A DNA stretch of 64,000 bases from Trichopria drosophilae. Lineage: Eukaryota > Arthropoda > Insecta > Hymenoptera > Diapriidae. The DNA lies in the NCBI GenBank assembly GCA_030407085.1, contig CM059585.1, positions 5,449,001-5,513,000 on the forward strand, in the 5' to 3' direction. A program made the position numbers and the translations under genes. The notes beneath the pieces are model-generated. The model searched no databases. It was given only the letters and a program-made list of their open reading frames with translations, and was not told the origin of the DNA. This document shows positions 52,001 through 60,883 of this stretch, piece by piece (positions within the stretch are counted from its first letter, which is position 1; every line of letters begins with the position of its first letter).

Positions 52001-55000
52001 TCGCATCACTTACTTTCGTCTCATCGATATAGAAATTTATATATCGAATGCACTTAAAAAGTAAAAAAACAAAATATCTGCCCACATTCTGAAATGAATA
52101 TTCATTGGCAAAACGAAATCCTACACCTGATGATCTCAATAAATGAAATCTCGTATTCCGGACGTGATTTCTGGTTTCGTCCTGACTTTCGGAACGAGAT
52201 TTCGGATTCGATGTAAGCTTTCTTAAGAGATCGGTTTCGATAAATATCATTTCTTTTGTTTTGAATTAATAAATGATATTTTGAAAAGAAGTATTCTAAT
52301 TTCATCATGGATTATATAATTTTTCTAAATTTAGAACATTTTCCAAAAAAAGTATTATGTAGTTCCTTTCGCCTGTCACTTGTAAAAATAAAAAAAATGT
52401 ACCGTCAATTTCGCATATCGTGACAAAATCCATTGCATTGAATCGATCTATAATTGCGTGGAGGAAATTGCGATAAAAATATCCAGCAACAGTTTATGCA
52501 TATTTTGAAAAAAGGAACGATGAAAAGTATTCAAAGGAATTCCTTGGCAGGAAAGCGTACGGTCTATTCGTTTTTCAAATGACTTGCATTTCAGCAATTA
52601 ATCGTGCGTTTGTCATAAGAGAAACTTGTTTCGTGCGATGTTTAAAAAAGGGACGGAAGTTAAAAATTGACACGTGCCTTAGCTATATAGTAGTTATTAA
52701 GACCTAATCAATGTTCGTTTCCTTTCATGTTGCAGAACAGACATTTTTATCCTGTGACAGACCATGTCATCACTTGGACTGGCCGATGATTTGCCGTGTG
52801 AAGCTCACCCTCGAAGTCTTTCAATCACTCAGCAAGTAAGTACCAATTATATAATTTATCTTATCTATAATGGAACTAATTTAAGACGTCGAAAAAAGTT
52901 GTGATTTATTAAATGCGTAAACTTTAATTCGATTAAATCACTCGTGAAAGTCCCTATACACACTTTATGCACATTTTTATTATTTTCCTATGAACAATTT
53001 GTATATTTAAGTAAATGTTTATTTGAATATTAGCAAAATAGTTTCTTAAATTATGCTAGAGTAACTGAAAAAGTGATCTGACGGTTAAACATACAGAACA
53101 AAATTATTGCGAGTTTAAAAAAATCTCCTTCGTTTGAGTAAATAATTGATTCTTACCATTCAAACAAATATTTACATGGCCAATTTTGTTTAAGATTTAG
53201 AATTGCTAGTATTCCATAAATTAGTTATTTGACAGAATGTCCTTTTTTTATTGCCGATTAAACAATACTACAGTACTTCTGTTTTCTGTTTTCTGTTTTC
53301 TGTTTTCTGTTTTCTGTTCACCGTTTTCTGTTTTCTGCTCTCTGTTTGCTTTTTCTCTTTTTTCTCTTTTTCCTTTTTCACTTTTTTCCTTTTTCTGTTT
53401 TTTTCCTTGAACTTTTCTCTTTTCTTTTTCTGTTTCCTCGTTTCTGGATTTTTTCCCTTCTTTTTTATTTTTTCTTTTCACTTTTCACTTTTCCCTTTTC
53501 TCTTTTCTTTTTTCCTCTTTCCTATTTTTTTAATTTTCTAGCATTTGGAATAGCTAATATGCAAATAAGTATTTCTGTCGTATACACATAGCATCTTATA
53601 GTTTATCATGTCGTCAATTAAATAACACTAAACATTTCCTTTCGTTATGTTTTGACTTTTCTTAATATAATTAATATTTAGAATGGTTACTCTTAAAATA
53701 ATTATTTATTTGGCATACATGACACTAAATGCGTTATTTGGCTAATATTTTTTTTCTTTTTTCTCCGTATTTAAATTACTGTTATTAAATTAAATACATA
53801 TCTTTTCGTTTATGGCCAATTAAACGACACTAAATATTTTGTGTGGTCATTTTTAATTTGTGATTTAGAATGACTACTATTTCCTAGTTAAATAGTAGTT
53901 GGATCTGGTAAACAATACAACTACAATTAACAAAATTTGTTCTGTTCTGAGTAATACTTATTTGATTCAAAATTAGTCACTATTAAACAATCGACAATAT
54001 GTCAAGCATTTTTAAAAACCCTTCCAATGATTTTTAAACTCTCTTTAACAGCTTTATAACCATCTTCAACGTACTTCAGAAAACAAATTTTCATAATAAG
54101 TTTCCGAAATAGACTCCCTTTCAGTAGAATTACGTATTATAGCAGTGATATTACTGTAACCAAAAGTTATCGCCCTCGATAATATTACTGCCATAATAAA
54201 GTTACATTAAAACAATATTTCCGCATAATAGTGCAGGGTAGCATTGTCGTAATGCTTCTGGTGGTATAAATTATTTGCAAAATGCATTAACACTTTTTTC
54301 TGTATTATTATTATAATGTTTCTAGGTAGAATTTTAGACCGGGCTTTAGCCAAAATCCTGCCAATTACAGAAAACTTGTTATATATTAATTTTAGAAAGA
54401 ATTAAAGTGACTAAACAGCTGGGTGGGTATAATTGATTACCTGTTCTAGCTTTTTGAAAAAGTGATTAAAAAATTGTTTATTTTTTATTTTGTAAAGAGG
54501 GAGAAAGGTTCAGGTTAAACAATAATTTTAGAAACCATCTCTCAAAAATTGCAATTGGAAAGTGATATATAGTGTTCAAAGGTAACGTTAATGCTCTGTA
54601 TGTGTCAAATAAGAACTCTTTTCTATAATGAGCATAAAATGGTGTCGCATGCACCCGCAACGGCAATATAGACAACTATTTTTCCGGACTATGGCCGAAA
54701 TCCAGCTAGCGGCTCTACTTGGCATTCGGTATTTTTCCGAGCCTCCTCCTGACCAGGTGCTAACAAGGCATCCCGATTGAATTACAACCACTGACCTGGA
54801 TATGATCGGGATCAGATCAGGTTATTCTGGTTGTATTCGTGATCTAAACCGTCAAGTTTACCGGTTGGACCCCAACCAGAATCCGGTTTCCCTCCTAGGG
54901 TAGCGGGACATTTCATCATATTCCATTTGATCGTAACCCATTTCATAGTCTTCCATTTTATCGTCTGGACACTTCATCGTTTTGGACACTTCATCGTCTG

Positions 55001-58000
55001 GACACTTCATCGTCTGGACACTTCATCGTCTGGACGCTTCATCGTCTGGATACTTCATCGTCTGGATACTTCATCGTCTGGACACTTCATCGTCTGGAGA
55101 TCGAGAAAAATCGAGAATGATTGACAAAGACCAAGAAATATCAAGTAAGAAGGTCGATGATGAAGAGCGAAAGAGAGATAGAGAAAGATAGAGAAAGATC
55201 GAGAAATATCAAGGAAGATCAAGGAATATCGAAAAAACTTAGGAATGTTCTGGATAGATGTTTGGGAGGATGAAACTAGGTGAACGATGAAGTGTCCAGA
55301 CGTTAAAATGTCCAGACGATGAAGTGCCCAGACGATGAAATGTCCAGCCGATGAAGTGTTCAGACGATGAAGTGTCCAGACGATGAAGTGTCTAGACGAT
55401 GAAGCGTCCCAGACGATCAAGTTTCCAAGACGATCAAGTGGAAGACTATGAAATGGGTTACGATCAAATGGGATACGATCAAATGTCCATAAGTCCCCTC
55501 CTAGAACCCCGCTTCAATTCGAACTAAATTGTTTATTGCATATATTTATTTTCCGTGTGGGTTATTTTTCTCAATTTAATACAGTATAATTGTTTATTGT
55601 CAAATTTTGACAACACCACTCAATAAGCGATCTGACACCGTAAATCATAATATACAAATACATAGGTGTATTCGTTTTATGTATATAAATTATACTTAAG
55701 TATTATACTAGATTCCTCTATTGTTGTTTATTTTCTGTTGAATTTTTTAATTTTGTCGCTTTTAAATAGTTTATTATTTAATTTTATTCAGTAATTCAAT
55801 GTTTATATTTGTTGAGTTTAAAATTGTGTAAAGTAATTTGGGTTATTAAATAAAATGCTATTTTTATTATATATTGTGAGTTTGAATATTGTTTTCATGT
55901 TTCATTAAATATTCTCATAGAATTTGCTTTGTTGTATGTTATAATATTAATAATAATTTTTTAAAGTAAACTGACCGACAACAATGCTGCATGTTAGAAA
56001 ATTTGTTTGCGATCTTTTTGGATTTTTTGCACCGGAACTTCAACCAGAATCTACCGATTCTCAGTCGAATGTTCTCAGACCTAAGGAATAGATCTTTTCG
56101 ATAGTGTGCGTCATTTATTTCAAAATTATCCAAATCTTATAATTTATACGAAAACCAAAAATTGGAAACCGAAAATTTCAATTTAAAACGAAATTTAGCC
56201 GTTTTTTAACAAAGTGTTTCCAAGTAGACACTAAAAGCCGGTAATTTAATTTCCTATAATTTTAATTTTCATTTCATTCTTTTCCATACCTTTGATAACA
56301 ATATGCATTGAGAAATCAAATTTAAAATCCCATATTTTTTAAAATACTTTTAATACAATAAATAATAAAATTCGCATGTAGAAACGTAATATTCCTTTCG
56401 CGGAAGTAAATAATTTAATTTTCACAAGAATTCAATAATACACGATATTCAATGAAGCGCAAGTCTACGAAAAGAATTTGTTTAGATAAAAAGGTATATT
56501 CATTTTATTCAGTACAGATTTCTTTTCTACATATTCCACGAAATTTGATTCCCACGCATTTTGCACTCAGATTTACAGTATGGAATTACCGACAATTTTT
56601 AATATTTAACCGTAACTTCACCTCGATATGATTTGAAAGCTACCTACGACAAATGGTCGTGATCGATAATAATCAAATTATATTTTACGCTATTGTCAAG
56701 ATACCGTAACGTATAATTTTGAATTTTTTTTGGAGTATAATTTATACGTTATCTGATAACCAGACGTAAAATCTCTATCAAAATTCATATTGTTATAAAA
56801 AATAACAAAAATTTCCAGTCTCATAACAATGACACGTATAAAAATTGCTAAAATAAAAGAATATTGGATCTAACGATAGAGACTACAAAGCTTATGTAAC
56901 TTAGTATTTGAAATTCCATTTGCCATTACCACTAAGCTTATGAATATACGTGTCAAAAGTAGTTTTTCTGATTAACAAAATTGCATTCAATTTTTTATTT
57001 TCACCTCATTATAAGCACTCGACACCTGCAGTTTACGCGACGTTTACCAACAACCGATTACCTAACTTCAAAATCCGAAGTCTTGGATATTATATAATCC
57101 TGAGCGTGTTCTAAGAATTTCCAATTTAAAGGAAATCAAAAAGTTACGTTTAAAATTAGCATTTATAGGTTAGGAATTTTACATAACATATTTGACCTTG
57201 ATGAATTTCGTTCAATATTTACTAAGCGTGCGTTGACCCACGACAAAAATTCTTAATAATATTGTCAGATTCAAAACACAAAATATTTATATACAAACAA
57301 TAGGTGGATCTAGAAAGCGCAACAAAGGTGACTTACCGTGACTGATCGGTCGAAAAACATCACGCCTAATCAAACGTCTCTAAACGTAACTTTCCATTTT
57401 CGTTAAATACGAGGTTCATTAGAAAGTCAAACTTATTGTTGGAGTGTTCAAAAAGAGGAGTTTCATCAACGCGGATGAAGTCGTCATTTAAATTCTCATT
57501 CAGCCGCGAAGGTGGTTATTATTTATTTGTATCGCTTTGTGTTCGGTGTTACAGCATATCGAGCCGTATTGCATAAATCGCGTAACTGCATTTATAAGCA
57601 AGCACGTGCTAGACGCAATCCCACGACGTCCTTTTATGTAATAATGTTGACCGAGTGCACTCTGGAGTCCCCATAACAAAAATGGAATCAACTTTTTAAT
57701 CCTTCCTGATGATCAGTTATGCACACAAGTCATGAAAAATGTTAATTTTGGGAATATTGGTTGTTTATATTTTTTGAAAAATCACGTTTTTTGCAAGTCC
57801 ATGCTTTTTTCGAAAATATTTTTGAGGAATATGTTTTTTGCAGATCATGCGGCAATTGTCTTCAGAACGAAACGGCATGTTTGGCCCAGAATTGTGTGTC
57901 GGCAGATGGACATAAACATATCCTGCTCGCTGCTAATCGACAACTACCTGGACCCAGTATTCAAGTATTTATTCTAAGTTATTTATCGTTACGCGGAAGG

Positions 58001-60392
58001 TCAAAATTTGGTTTGTTTACGTTGGCAAGAGACTCGTGACCTTGCTAGGGGTCAAACTGAAAAAAATATATATGCTTGCAGTTAGAATACAGGGTTACCA
58101 AAACCTGTTATAGTTTCGTCTAATGGGTTAATTTAAGGAATCGTTTCCGCTAGGTATGTGAAAACGACATCCTTGTGGTAGACGTCGTTAATCGACTTCC
58201 TGGGAAAGCCGCGGCTGTGCACTGGCGAGGACAACCGCAAATCGAGACTCCGTGCATGGATGGAGCACCCCTAGTAACGCAATGCCCCATTTCGAGCTAC
58301 ACGACCTTCCAGTACAAATTCCGTGCTTCCGCCCCTGGAACGCATCTTTGGCACGCCCATGCTGGTAACTAAATTAGTAATTCTACGTAATTAAATCGAG
58401 AGATTAATGTAAGTATGCGTTTAAATATATTTTTCACTAAATAACTTTCAAAACAAATATTAGGACCTATCTATTTGCAACATGTAGAATGTTTGGGCAT
58501 AGAGTTAATTATTTCTTTGGCCTAAGTTTTTCAAGAAAATGAAATTTTAGGAGCGGATGTGGCAAATGGAATTTTCGGTTCCCTAATTGTTCGACAGGCT
58601 GACATCCTTGAACCCCACCGGCGGATGTATGACATCGATGATCCACATCATGTTATTTTGATGACTCAATGGCAGCAACCATCGGAGTTTGATGATCCTT
58701 CTAGTCAGGAGAATACCAATGCTGTTCTTCTCGTGAACGGGAAAGGAAGGCGAATAGATGGCCCAAAAGTACCTTTAACGACATTTACGGTCGTTCCAGG
58801 TCGCCGACATCGATTCCGAGTGGCAAATGCCGGTGGAGCTGGATCCTGTCCAATAGCTTTGTCTATCGACGGACATCCGCTTCTGCTCATTGCGTTGGAT
58901 GGGCATCCTATTAATCCTCAGATGGTCACGTCGATTACACTTGCCAAAGGTATGCGACGATTTTTCAAATTCTGTTTTAAAATATCCGTACCCCAAATTA
59001 GGAATGTTAGTAGCTAGTGCAACTTCGATTTGTTATACATCCCAAGTTACATAAAATTATATATGTTGTCAACTATGCAGTCTTATAAAATGTGGAACTT
59101 CATTAAATTGAATGAAATAATGATGATACGTAATGCTTTGAAAACCGGTATGAAATTCGTAAGAACAAAGAAGGAAATAAATTGCGTTCTTGCGAAAGAG
59201 GAATGAGGTCTTTTAGTTTTCGGCATTCGCGAATCATCCATCAACCGACGTTCTGTCGATGTGTCTAATCGACCACTTGATGAACAAGTTTGCGGAGAAA
59301 AGAAATTGAAATTTGAACTGTTCTTATTATGTTTTTTTACCGATCCATCAAGTTACATGGGTTGGCATGTCTGACAAAGTGGACGCCGCCTGGGAACTCG
59401 TTTATTAGCAGTTTCTTTTCCTACCTTATAAGAGCTGATGCTGCGGCCGTTGGTCACGCTCGTAGCTAATTAGAGAATGTGAAAAATGCCATTAAAAGAC
59501 CATAACAATAAATTGTAATCGATCGTAAGATTTATTGGCGAAGAAAGATAGTTCTTTTCCCATTTTATAGAGTTATATTCCCAAGTTGGAGTGTCACCAT
59601 TGATAGCTAATTTATAGTGCATTTGACCATATTGAAACTACGATATCAATCTCTCTCAAGAGAGCTTTTTTTGGTTATGTTCAGTTGGATAATATTTGTA
59701 TTTACAGGCGAAAGGGCAGACTTCGTGATTAAAGCAAACCAGCCAATCGCCACGTACTGGATGCACTTGCAAACAGTCAAAGACTGCAAATCCAGAATAG
59801 CTGGATCCGCCATCTTTAAATATAAAAGCAGCACCGAAGAGGTTCCCAATCCTCGGGATCGCATCGAAGATATTGCGGAATCTGAAGAATTGATGAGCAT
59901 GACGACGAATCCTGCCGAAAGATGTGGAAATCCAACGAAACTTTGCGTTACGGAAGTTCAATCTATACGGAAAATGCCGAAGATCATCTCAAATCCAAAA
60001 GTGGACATTAAGATGTATCTTCCAATAAATTACACCATCCAATCCTCGGAATTTTCAGGTCGGTGAACTCAAATATTTTTGGTATGTCTTCCAAGTCCTA
60101 TTTTCTGACATTCGGTTATATTTTTGTCTAGATGGCGAGAGTCCAGGAACCAGAATGTTGAATGTTAACAATGCGACATTTACTTTCCCTTCATCCCCAT
60201 TGTTGACACAGGGTGATGACATTTCGCAAGATATTCTATGCACCGAAAAATCAACAGACAATACCGATGAAGGTGGAGAAATTTCTGGATCATTCGCTGG
60301 ATGCCACAACGACGTCGGTGGCACGTGCGAGTGCGTCCACGTGCGACGCGTGCCATTGGGAGCTACCGTTGAAATCATTCTGATCGATCAAG
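36952..60392 (+). CDS. MCORP: Multicopper oxidase-related protein (insect laccase family), 3' end outside window
   Basis: Seven exons joined by GT-AG introns keep one open frame of 522 codons: 36952-37075, 52736-52835, 57844-57964, 58154-58364, 58551-58949, 59708-60058, 60132-60392. Residues 20-34 form a hydrophobic signal or anchor. Residues 48-92 are the insect-laccase cysteine-rich segment (C48, C52, C61, C77, C80, C87, C92). Cupredoxin domain 1 follows, with the motif H138-W139-R140-G141 where laccases have HWHG, and with H182-A183-H184 intact. Domain 2 includes VLLVNGKG, a GERADFVI-type segment and a longer acidic insert around residues 365-385. Insect laccases run to about 700 residues, so domain 3 with its remaining copper ligands lies past base 64000. 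Loss of a type-3 copper ligand in an otherwise intact frame fits MCORP, the non-laccase branch described in beetles and flies. The family call is near certain; the MCORP assignment is an inference. Confidence 0.85.
37269..37330. repeat. TATAGTTGACTCAACTATA palindromic words
   Basis: Imperfect units of about 20 bp including ATAATAGTTGACTCAACTAT, the same palindrome that forms arrays at 43555-43700 and 46015-46185. Confidence 0.55.
37400..38560. repeat. TTAGTAATAAATTAGTAG word domain in intron 1
   Basis: This is dense in TTAGTA, ACTAAT and ACTAATTAAATTAGT words on both strands. No coding potential or clean tandem period was seen. Confidence 0.5.
38560..40510. repeat. Tandem pair of diverged 1.32-kb repeats in intron 1
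   Basis: Segment 38560-39180 recurs at about 39850-40510 in the same orientation. Landmarks include TGGCGTTAAT (38611 and 39927) and CAATGCCCTGTCGATGTTAC (39035 and 40368), an offset of about 1.32-1.33 kb. Within the second copy, GGAACATTTTAAT is repeated about 3.5 times at 40169-40215. It is non-coding and rich in TAGTTACTA-type words. Confidence 0.75.
42090..42930. repeat. Inverted copy of the intron 1 repeat
   Basis: Reads as the reverse complement of about 39240-40170. Landmarks are GTTTCTGTAAGTAAACTTGA (against the segment at 39890-39915), TAGCTTTTCGCTATTTATT (against AATAAATAGCGAAAAGCTA near 39818) and TTTAATGGATCAGAATGTT (against the segment at 39240). Together with the direct copies it forms a large imperfect inverted repeat. 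Confidence 0.72.
43030..43490. repeat. Partial direct copy of the intron 1 repeat
   Basis: Parallels 38800-39220 in the same orientation: CGATGTTACTAATTATTT near 43321, TGTAAATTTTCTCCTGG near 43441, then TTAATGGTTATTTCTAAT. It is more diverged than the 39.85-kb copy. Confidence 0.65.
43555..43700. repeat. Array of about 21-bp palindromic units (AGTTGACTCAACT)
   Basis: Repeated units of the type TGTATAATAGTTGACTCAAC. Bases 43676-43698 are a perfect palindrome around a central C: ATAATAGTTGA and its reverse complement. Confidence 0.7.
43701..45060. repeat. TAGTAACTATT word domain in intron 1
   Basis: Dense in TAGTAACTA, AACTATTAG and ATAGTTACT words; no gene or clean period was seen. Confidence 0.5.
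45061..46014. other. Intron 1 segment with little repeat signal
   Basis: The composition is more ordinary, with a few CpG-containing words around 45220-45350. No exon with consistent reading frame and splice sites was found. Confidence 0.45.
46015..46185. repeat. Second array of 21-22 bp palindromic units
   Basis: Units such as TATAGTTAACGCAACTAT, TATTGGCTCAACTATAA and TATAGTTGCCACAACTATC follow each other at about 21-22 bp. Each unit is itself an imperfect inverted repeat. Related to 43555-43700. Confidence 0.68.
46186..47456. repeat. AACTATTAGT word domain with old repeat fragment
   Basis: ACTATTAGT / TAGTTACTA words are dense. At about 47257-47345 a decayed copy of the unit starting at 47655 is visible (GTGCCAACTATTATTAATTT, then ATTAGTAATTACTTCATAAT). 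Confidence 0.5.
47457..48300. repeat. Direct repeat with 650-bp offset in intron 1
   Basis: Bases 47464-47650 recur at 48113-48297 with high identity (ACATACTTTTCTAGTAC, GGAAACTGCTGAGAGTAA, CACCAATGATAAAATAAATA). The 450 bases between the two copies recur a third of the way through the intron at 50654. Confidence 0.85.
48301..50162. other. AT-rich intron 1 DNA
   Basis: TAGTAACTA words persist to about 49080, then AT-rich sequence with no gene. A 66-codon ORF at 49490 has no domain signature. Confidence 0.5.
50163..50396. mobile_element. Diverged relative of the 13313 MITE
   Basis: CTATTTTTAAACTATTTTAC at the left and CTAGCTTTAAAATAG at the right resemble the ends of the element at 13313. 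The interior holds the inverted pair AAATTTATTCTTGTGAAG / AGAATTCATAAGAATAAATTT. Sequence after both copies (GTGAATT, then TTTTYAATGAAAATATRYYGTCGGT-type words) is also shared, so the true element may extend further. Confidence 0.6.
50654..51098. repeat. Second copy of the 47655-48103 segment
   Basis: A direct duplicate, about 3.0 kb downstream of the first, with only scattered substitutions and small indels (ACATACAACCTAGCAAAAAA, TATCTAGTAGTTATACTATT and GAAAACCAACTAGTTATTAT are all identical). It is non-coding. Confidence 0.9.
51099..52735. other. End of intron 1
   Basis: Mostly AT-rich. A GC-richer stretch at 51950-52310 carries an unrecognised minus-strand ORF of 98 codons, and another at 52400-52680 lies just before exon 2. 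Either could hold regulatory sequence. The intron ends TTGCAG at 52735. Confidence 0.45.
52736..52835 (+). CDS. MCORP: Oxidase exon 2: first half of the cysteine-rich segment
   Basis: Codons 42-74 plus two bases. It reads CDRPCHHLDWPMICRVKL and FQSLSK, matching the insect laccase C-x-R-x-C segment followed by LSK. Acceptor TTGCAG, donor gtaagt. The first two bases complete codon 42 and the last two open codon 75. Confidence 0.93.
52836..53276. other. Start of intron 2, AT-rich
   Basis: Nothing recognisable was seen. Confidence 0.5.
53277..53541. repeat. Polypyrimidine tract with (TTTTCTG)n start
   Basis: Begins as a 7-bp tandem TTTTCTG and continues as nearly pure C/T (A/G on the other strand) for about 260 bp. 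Phe/Leu-rich and Lys/Glu-rich ORFs on either strand are artefacts of the composition. Confidence 0.85.
53542..54904. other. Intron 2 DNA with TAATATTAC words and a GC-richer block
   Basis: Bases 54110-54260 carry GATATTACTG / TAATATTACTGCC words. Bases 54690-54900 are GC-richer, with an inverted pair GGTTATTCTGGTTG / CAACCAGAATCCGG and a degenerate copy of a segment near 54336 (ACCGGGCTTTAGCCAAAATC against TCCGGACTATGGCCGAAATC). It is probably repeat-derived, with no exon. Confidence 0.4.
54905..55497. mobile_element. Foldback element with inverted 16-bp minisatellite arms
   Basis: Outer ends match in inverted orientation (GGGACATTTCATC onward; CATTTGATCGTAACCCATTT on both). Inside each arm the 16-bp unit CTTCATCGTCTGGACA is tandemly repeated: about nine times on the left (about 54956-55098), and in opposite orientation on the right (about 55284-55430). 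The loop is purine-rich with ATCGAGAAA words. ORFs with repeated SSSGHFIVWTLHR-type peptides come from the minisatellite. Confidence 0.88.
55498..57843. other. Rest of intron 2
   Basis: AT-rich to about 57230. A GC-richer block at 57400-57720 shortly before exon 3 has no consistent exon frame and may be a conserved non-coding element. The intron ends TTTTTTGCAG at 57843. Confidence 0.45.
57844..57964 (+). CDS. MCORP: Oxidase exon 3: second half of the cysteine-rich segment
   Basis: Completes codon 75 and reads 76-115: SCGNCLQNETACLAQNCV then ADGHKHILLAANRQLPGPSI, aligning with the laccase CxxC ... ADG ... NRxxPGP segment. N83-E-T is an N-glycosylation sequon. Donor gtattt, phase 0. Confidence 0.95.
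58154..58364 (+). CDS. MCORP: Oxidase exon 4: first cupredoxin copper motifs
   Basis: Codons 116-185. It carries H138 (58220), W139, R140 (CGA, 58226-58228) and G141 where laccases have HWHG, then MDGAPLVTQCPIS, and GTHLWHAHA with H182 and H184. One type-3 copper ligand is therefore replaced while the HxH pair is kept. Intron 3 before it is 189 bp and ends GCTAG. Confidence 0.96.
58551..58949 (+). CDS. MCORP: Oxidase exon 5: end of domain 1 and domain 2
   Basis: Codons 186-318. It begins GADVANGIFGSLIVRQ (laccases: MQRGDGxFGxLIIRQ) and includes VILMTQWQ, VLLVNGKGRR, TVVPGRRHRFRVANAG and the IALDGHPINP core typical of cupredoxin domain 2. Intron 4 before it is 186 bp. The exon ends AAA G with donor gtatgc. 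Confidence 0.96.
59708..60058 (+). CDS. MCORP: Oxidase exon 6: end of domain 2 and linker
   Basis: Codons 319-435. Opens GERADFVIKANQPIATYW (laccases: GERYDFVI...Q.G.YW) and includes KDCKSRIAGSAIFKYKSS, then an acidic linker (RDRIEDIAESEELMSM) with a further C-x-n-C pair. Intron 5 (758 bp) ends TTTACAG. Donor gtcggt is weaker than the others but gives the only in-frame join to exon 7. Confidence 0.93.
60132..60392 (+). CDS. MCORP: Oxidase exon 7: start of domain 3 region
   Basis: Codons 436-522. Reads RMLNVNNATFTFPSSPLLTQ, ILCTEKS, then CECVHVRRVPLGATVEIILI and DQG. Laccases continue from this point into HPFHLHG, which is not found in the remaining 3.6 kb. Donor gtgtgt at 60393; without splicing the frame stops two codons later at TAG. 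Confidence 0.92.
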
Positions 60393-60509
60393 GTGTGTAG
60401 TAATAGTACATTGTTTGGTCACTGAACTATCAAATTTAGTTTTGAATTTCGAAAGGTAAACAAAATGTAGAAATTATTCTTATCAACAGTCTATACTATA
60501 CAGATAATA

Positions 60510-60660
60510 TAAAGTATCTTAAGAAATAAATCATTATAATAATAATAATTAAATAAAAAGGGAATACATTCAATTTAAAAAAAATATCGGCCAAACGGTA
60601 GAATCGAACTCGCGACGTCAAGTACAAAGCCGCTAAATGTAACGGTGCTGTTAGTGTATT
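60510..60660 (-). repeat. Degraded tRNA-like SINE fragment in intron 7
   Basis: On the minus strand, box-B-like GTTCGATTC (60601-60609) follows a tRNA-like stretch resembling the SINE at 29755-30070 and is followed by an (ATT)n tail near 60540. Box A is not recognisable. Confidence 0.4.
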
Positions 60661-60883
60661 AATAATATATTTGGTTACTAGTGCGGGAAGTATGATTTTC
60701 TGCCCGTGTACCGAAAAACGTTTTTCCTAATAGTATTACATTACTTCAATATTGTTCTGATATTAGAACGTGATATTATTGTCAATCATAGTTACTAGCT
60801 TTTGTAGAGTAAATTTTCCGCAATACTAATTTGATAAATATGACAGTGTAATATTACAGTTTCTTTATTCCAGCGACGTTTAA
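60661..60883. repeat. TAATATTA word domain, left part
   Basis: Words such as TAGTATTACATTAC, GATATTATTG and GTAATATTAC are dense here and continue after the foldback at 62175-62570, so the element inserted into this domain. Confidence 0.55.

Noticed and set aside
51954..52250. 98-codon minus-strand ORF inside intron 1
   Set aside because: No domain, and an overlapping ORF in another frame of the same strand; likely chance.
53248..53591. Phe-rich and Lys/Glu-rich ORFs
   Set aside because: Produced by the polypyrimidine/polypurine tract.
54927..55420. ORFs with repeated SSSGHFIVWTLHR-like peptides on both strands
   Set aside because: They are read from the 16-bp minisatellite, whose period is not a multiple of three but lacks stops in several frames.
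54956..55430. CRISPR-like array
   Set aside because: The 16-bp units are directly adjacent with no unique spacers, in inverted blocks, in an insect intron.
58220..58231. HWRG as a sign of a pseudogene
   Set aside because: All seven exons remain open with correct splice sites and phases, so decay is unlikely; a single sequencing error cannot be fully excluded.
58559..59017. A separate intronless gene of 152 codons
   Set aside because: It is oxidase exon 5 read through its donor at 58950; the correct frame continues at 59708.
59617..60066. A 149-codon gene starting at 59617
   Set aside because: Its first 30 codons are intron 5; the family alignment begins at the acceptor at 59708.
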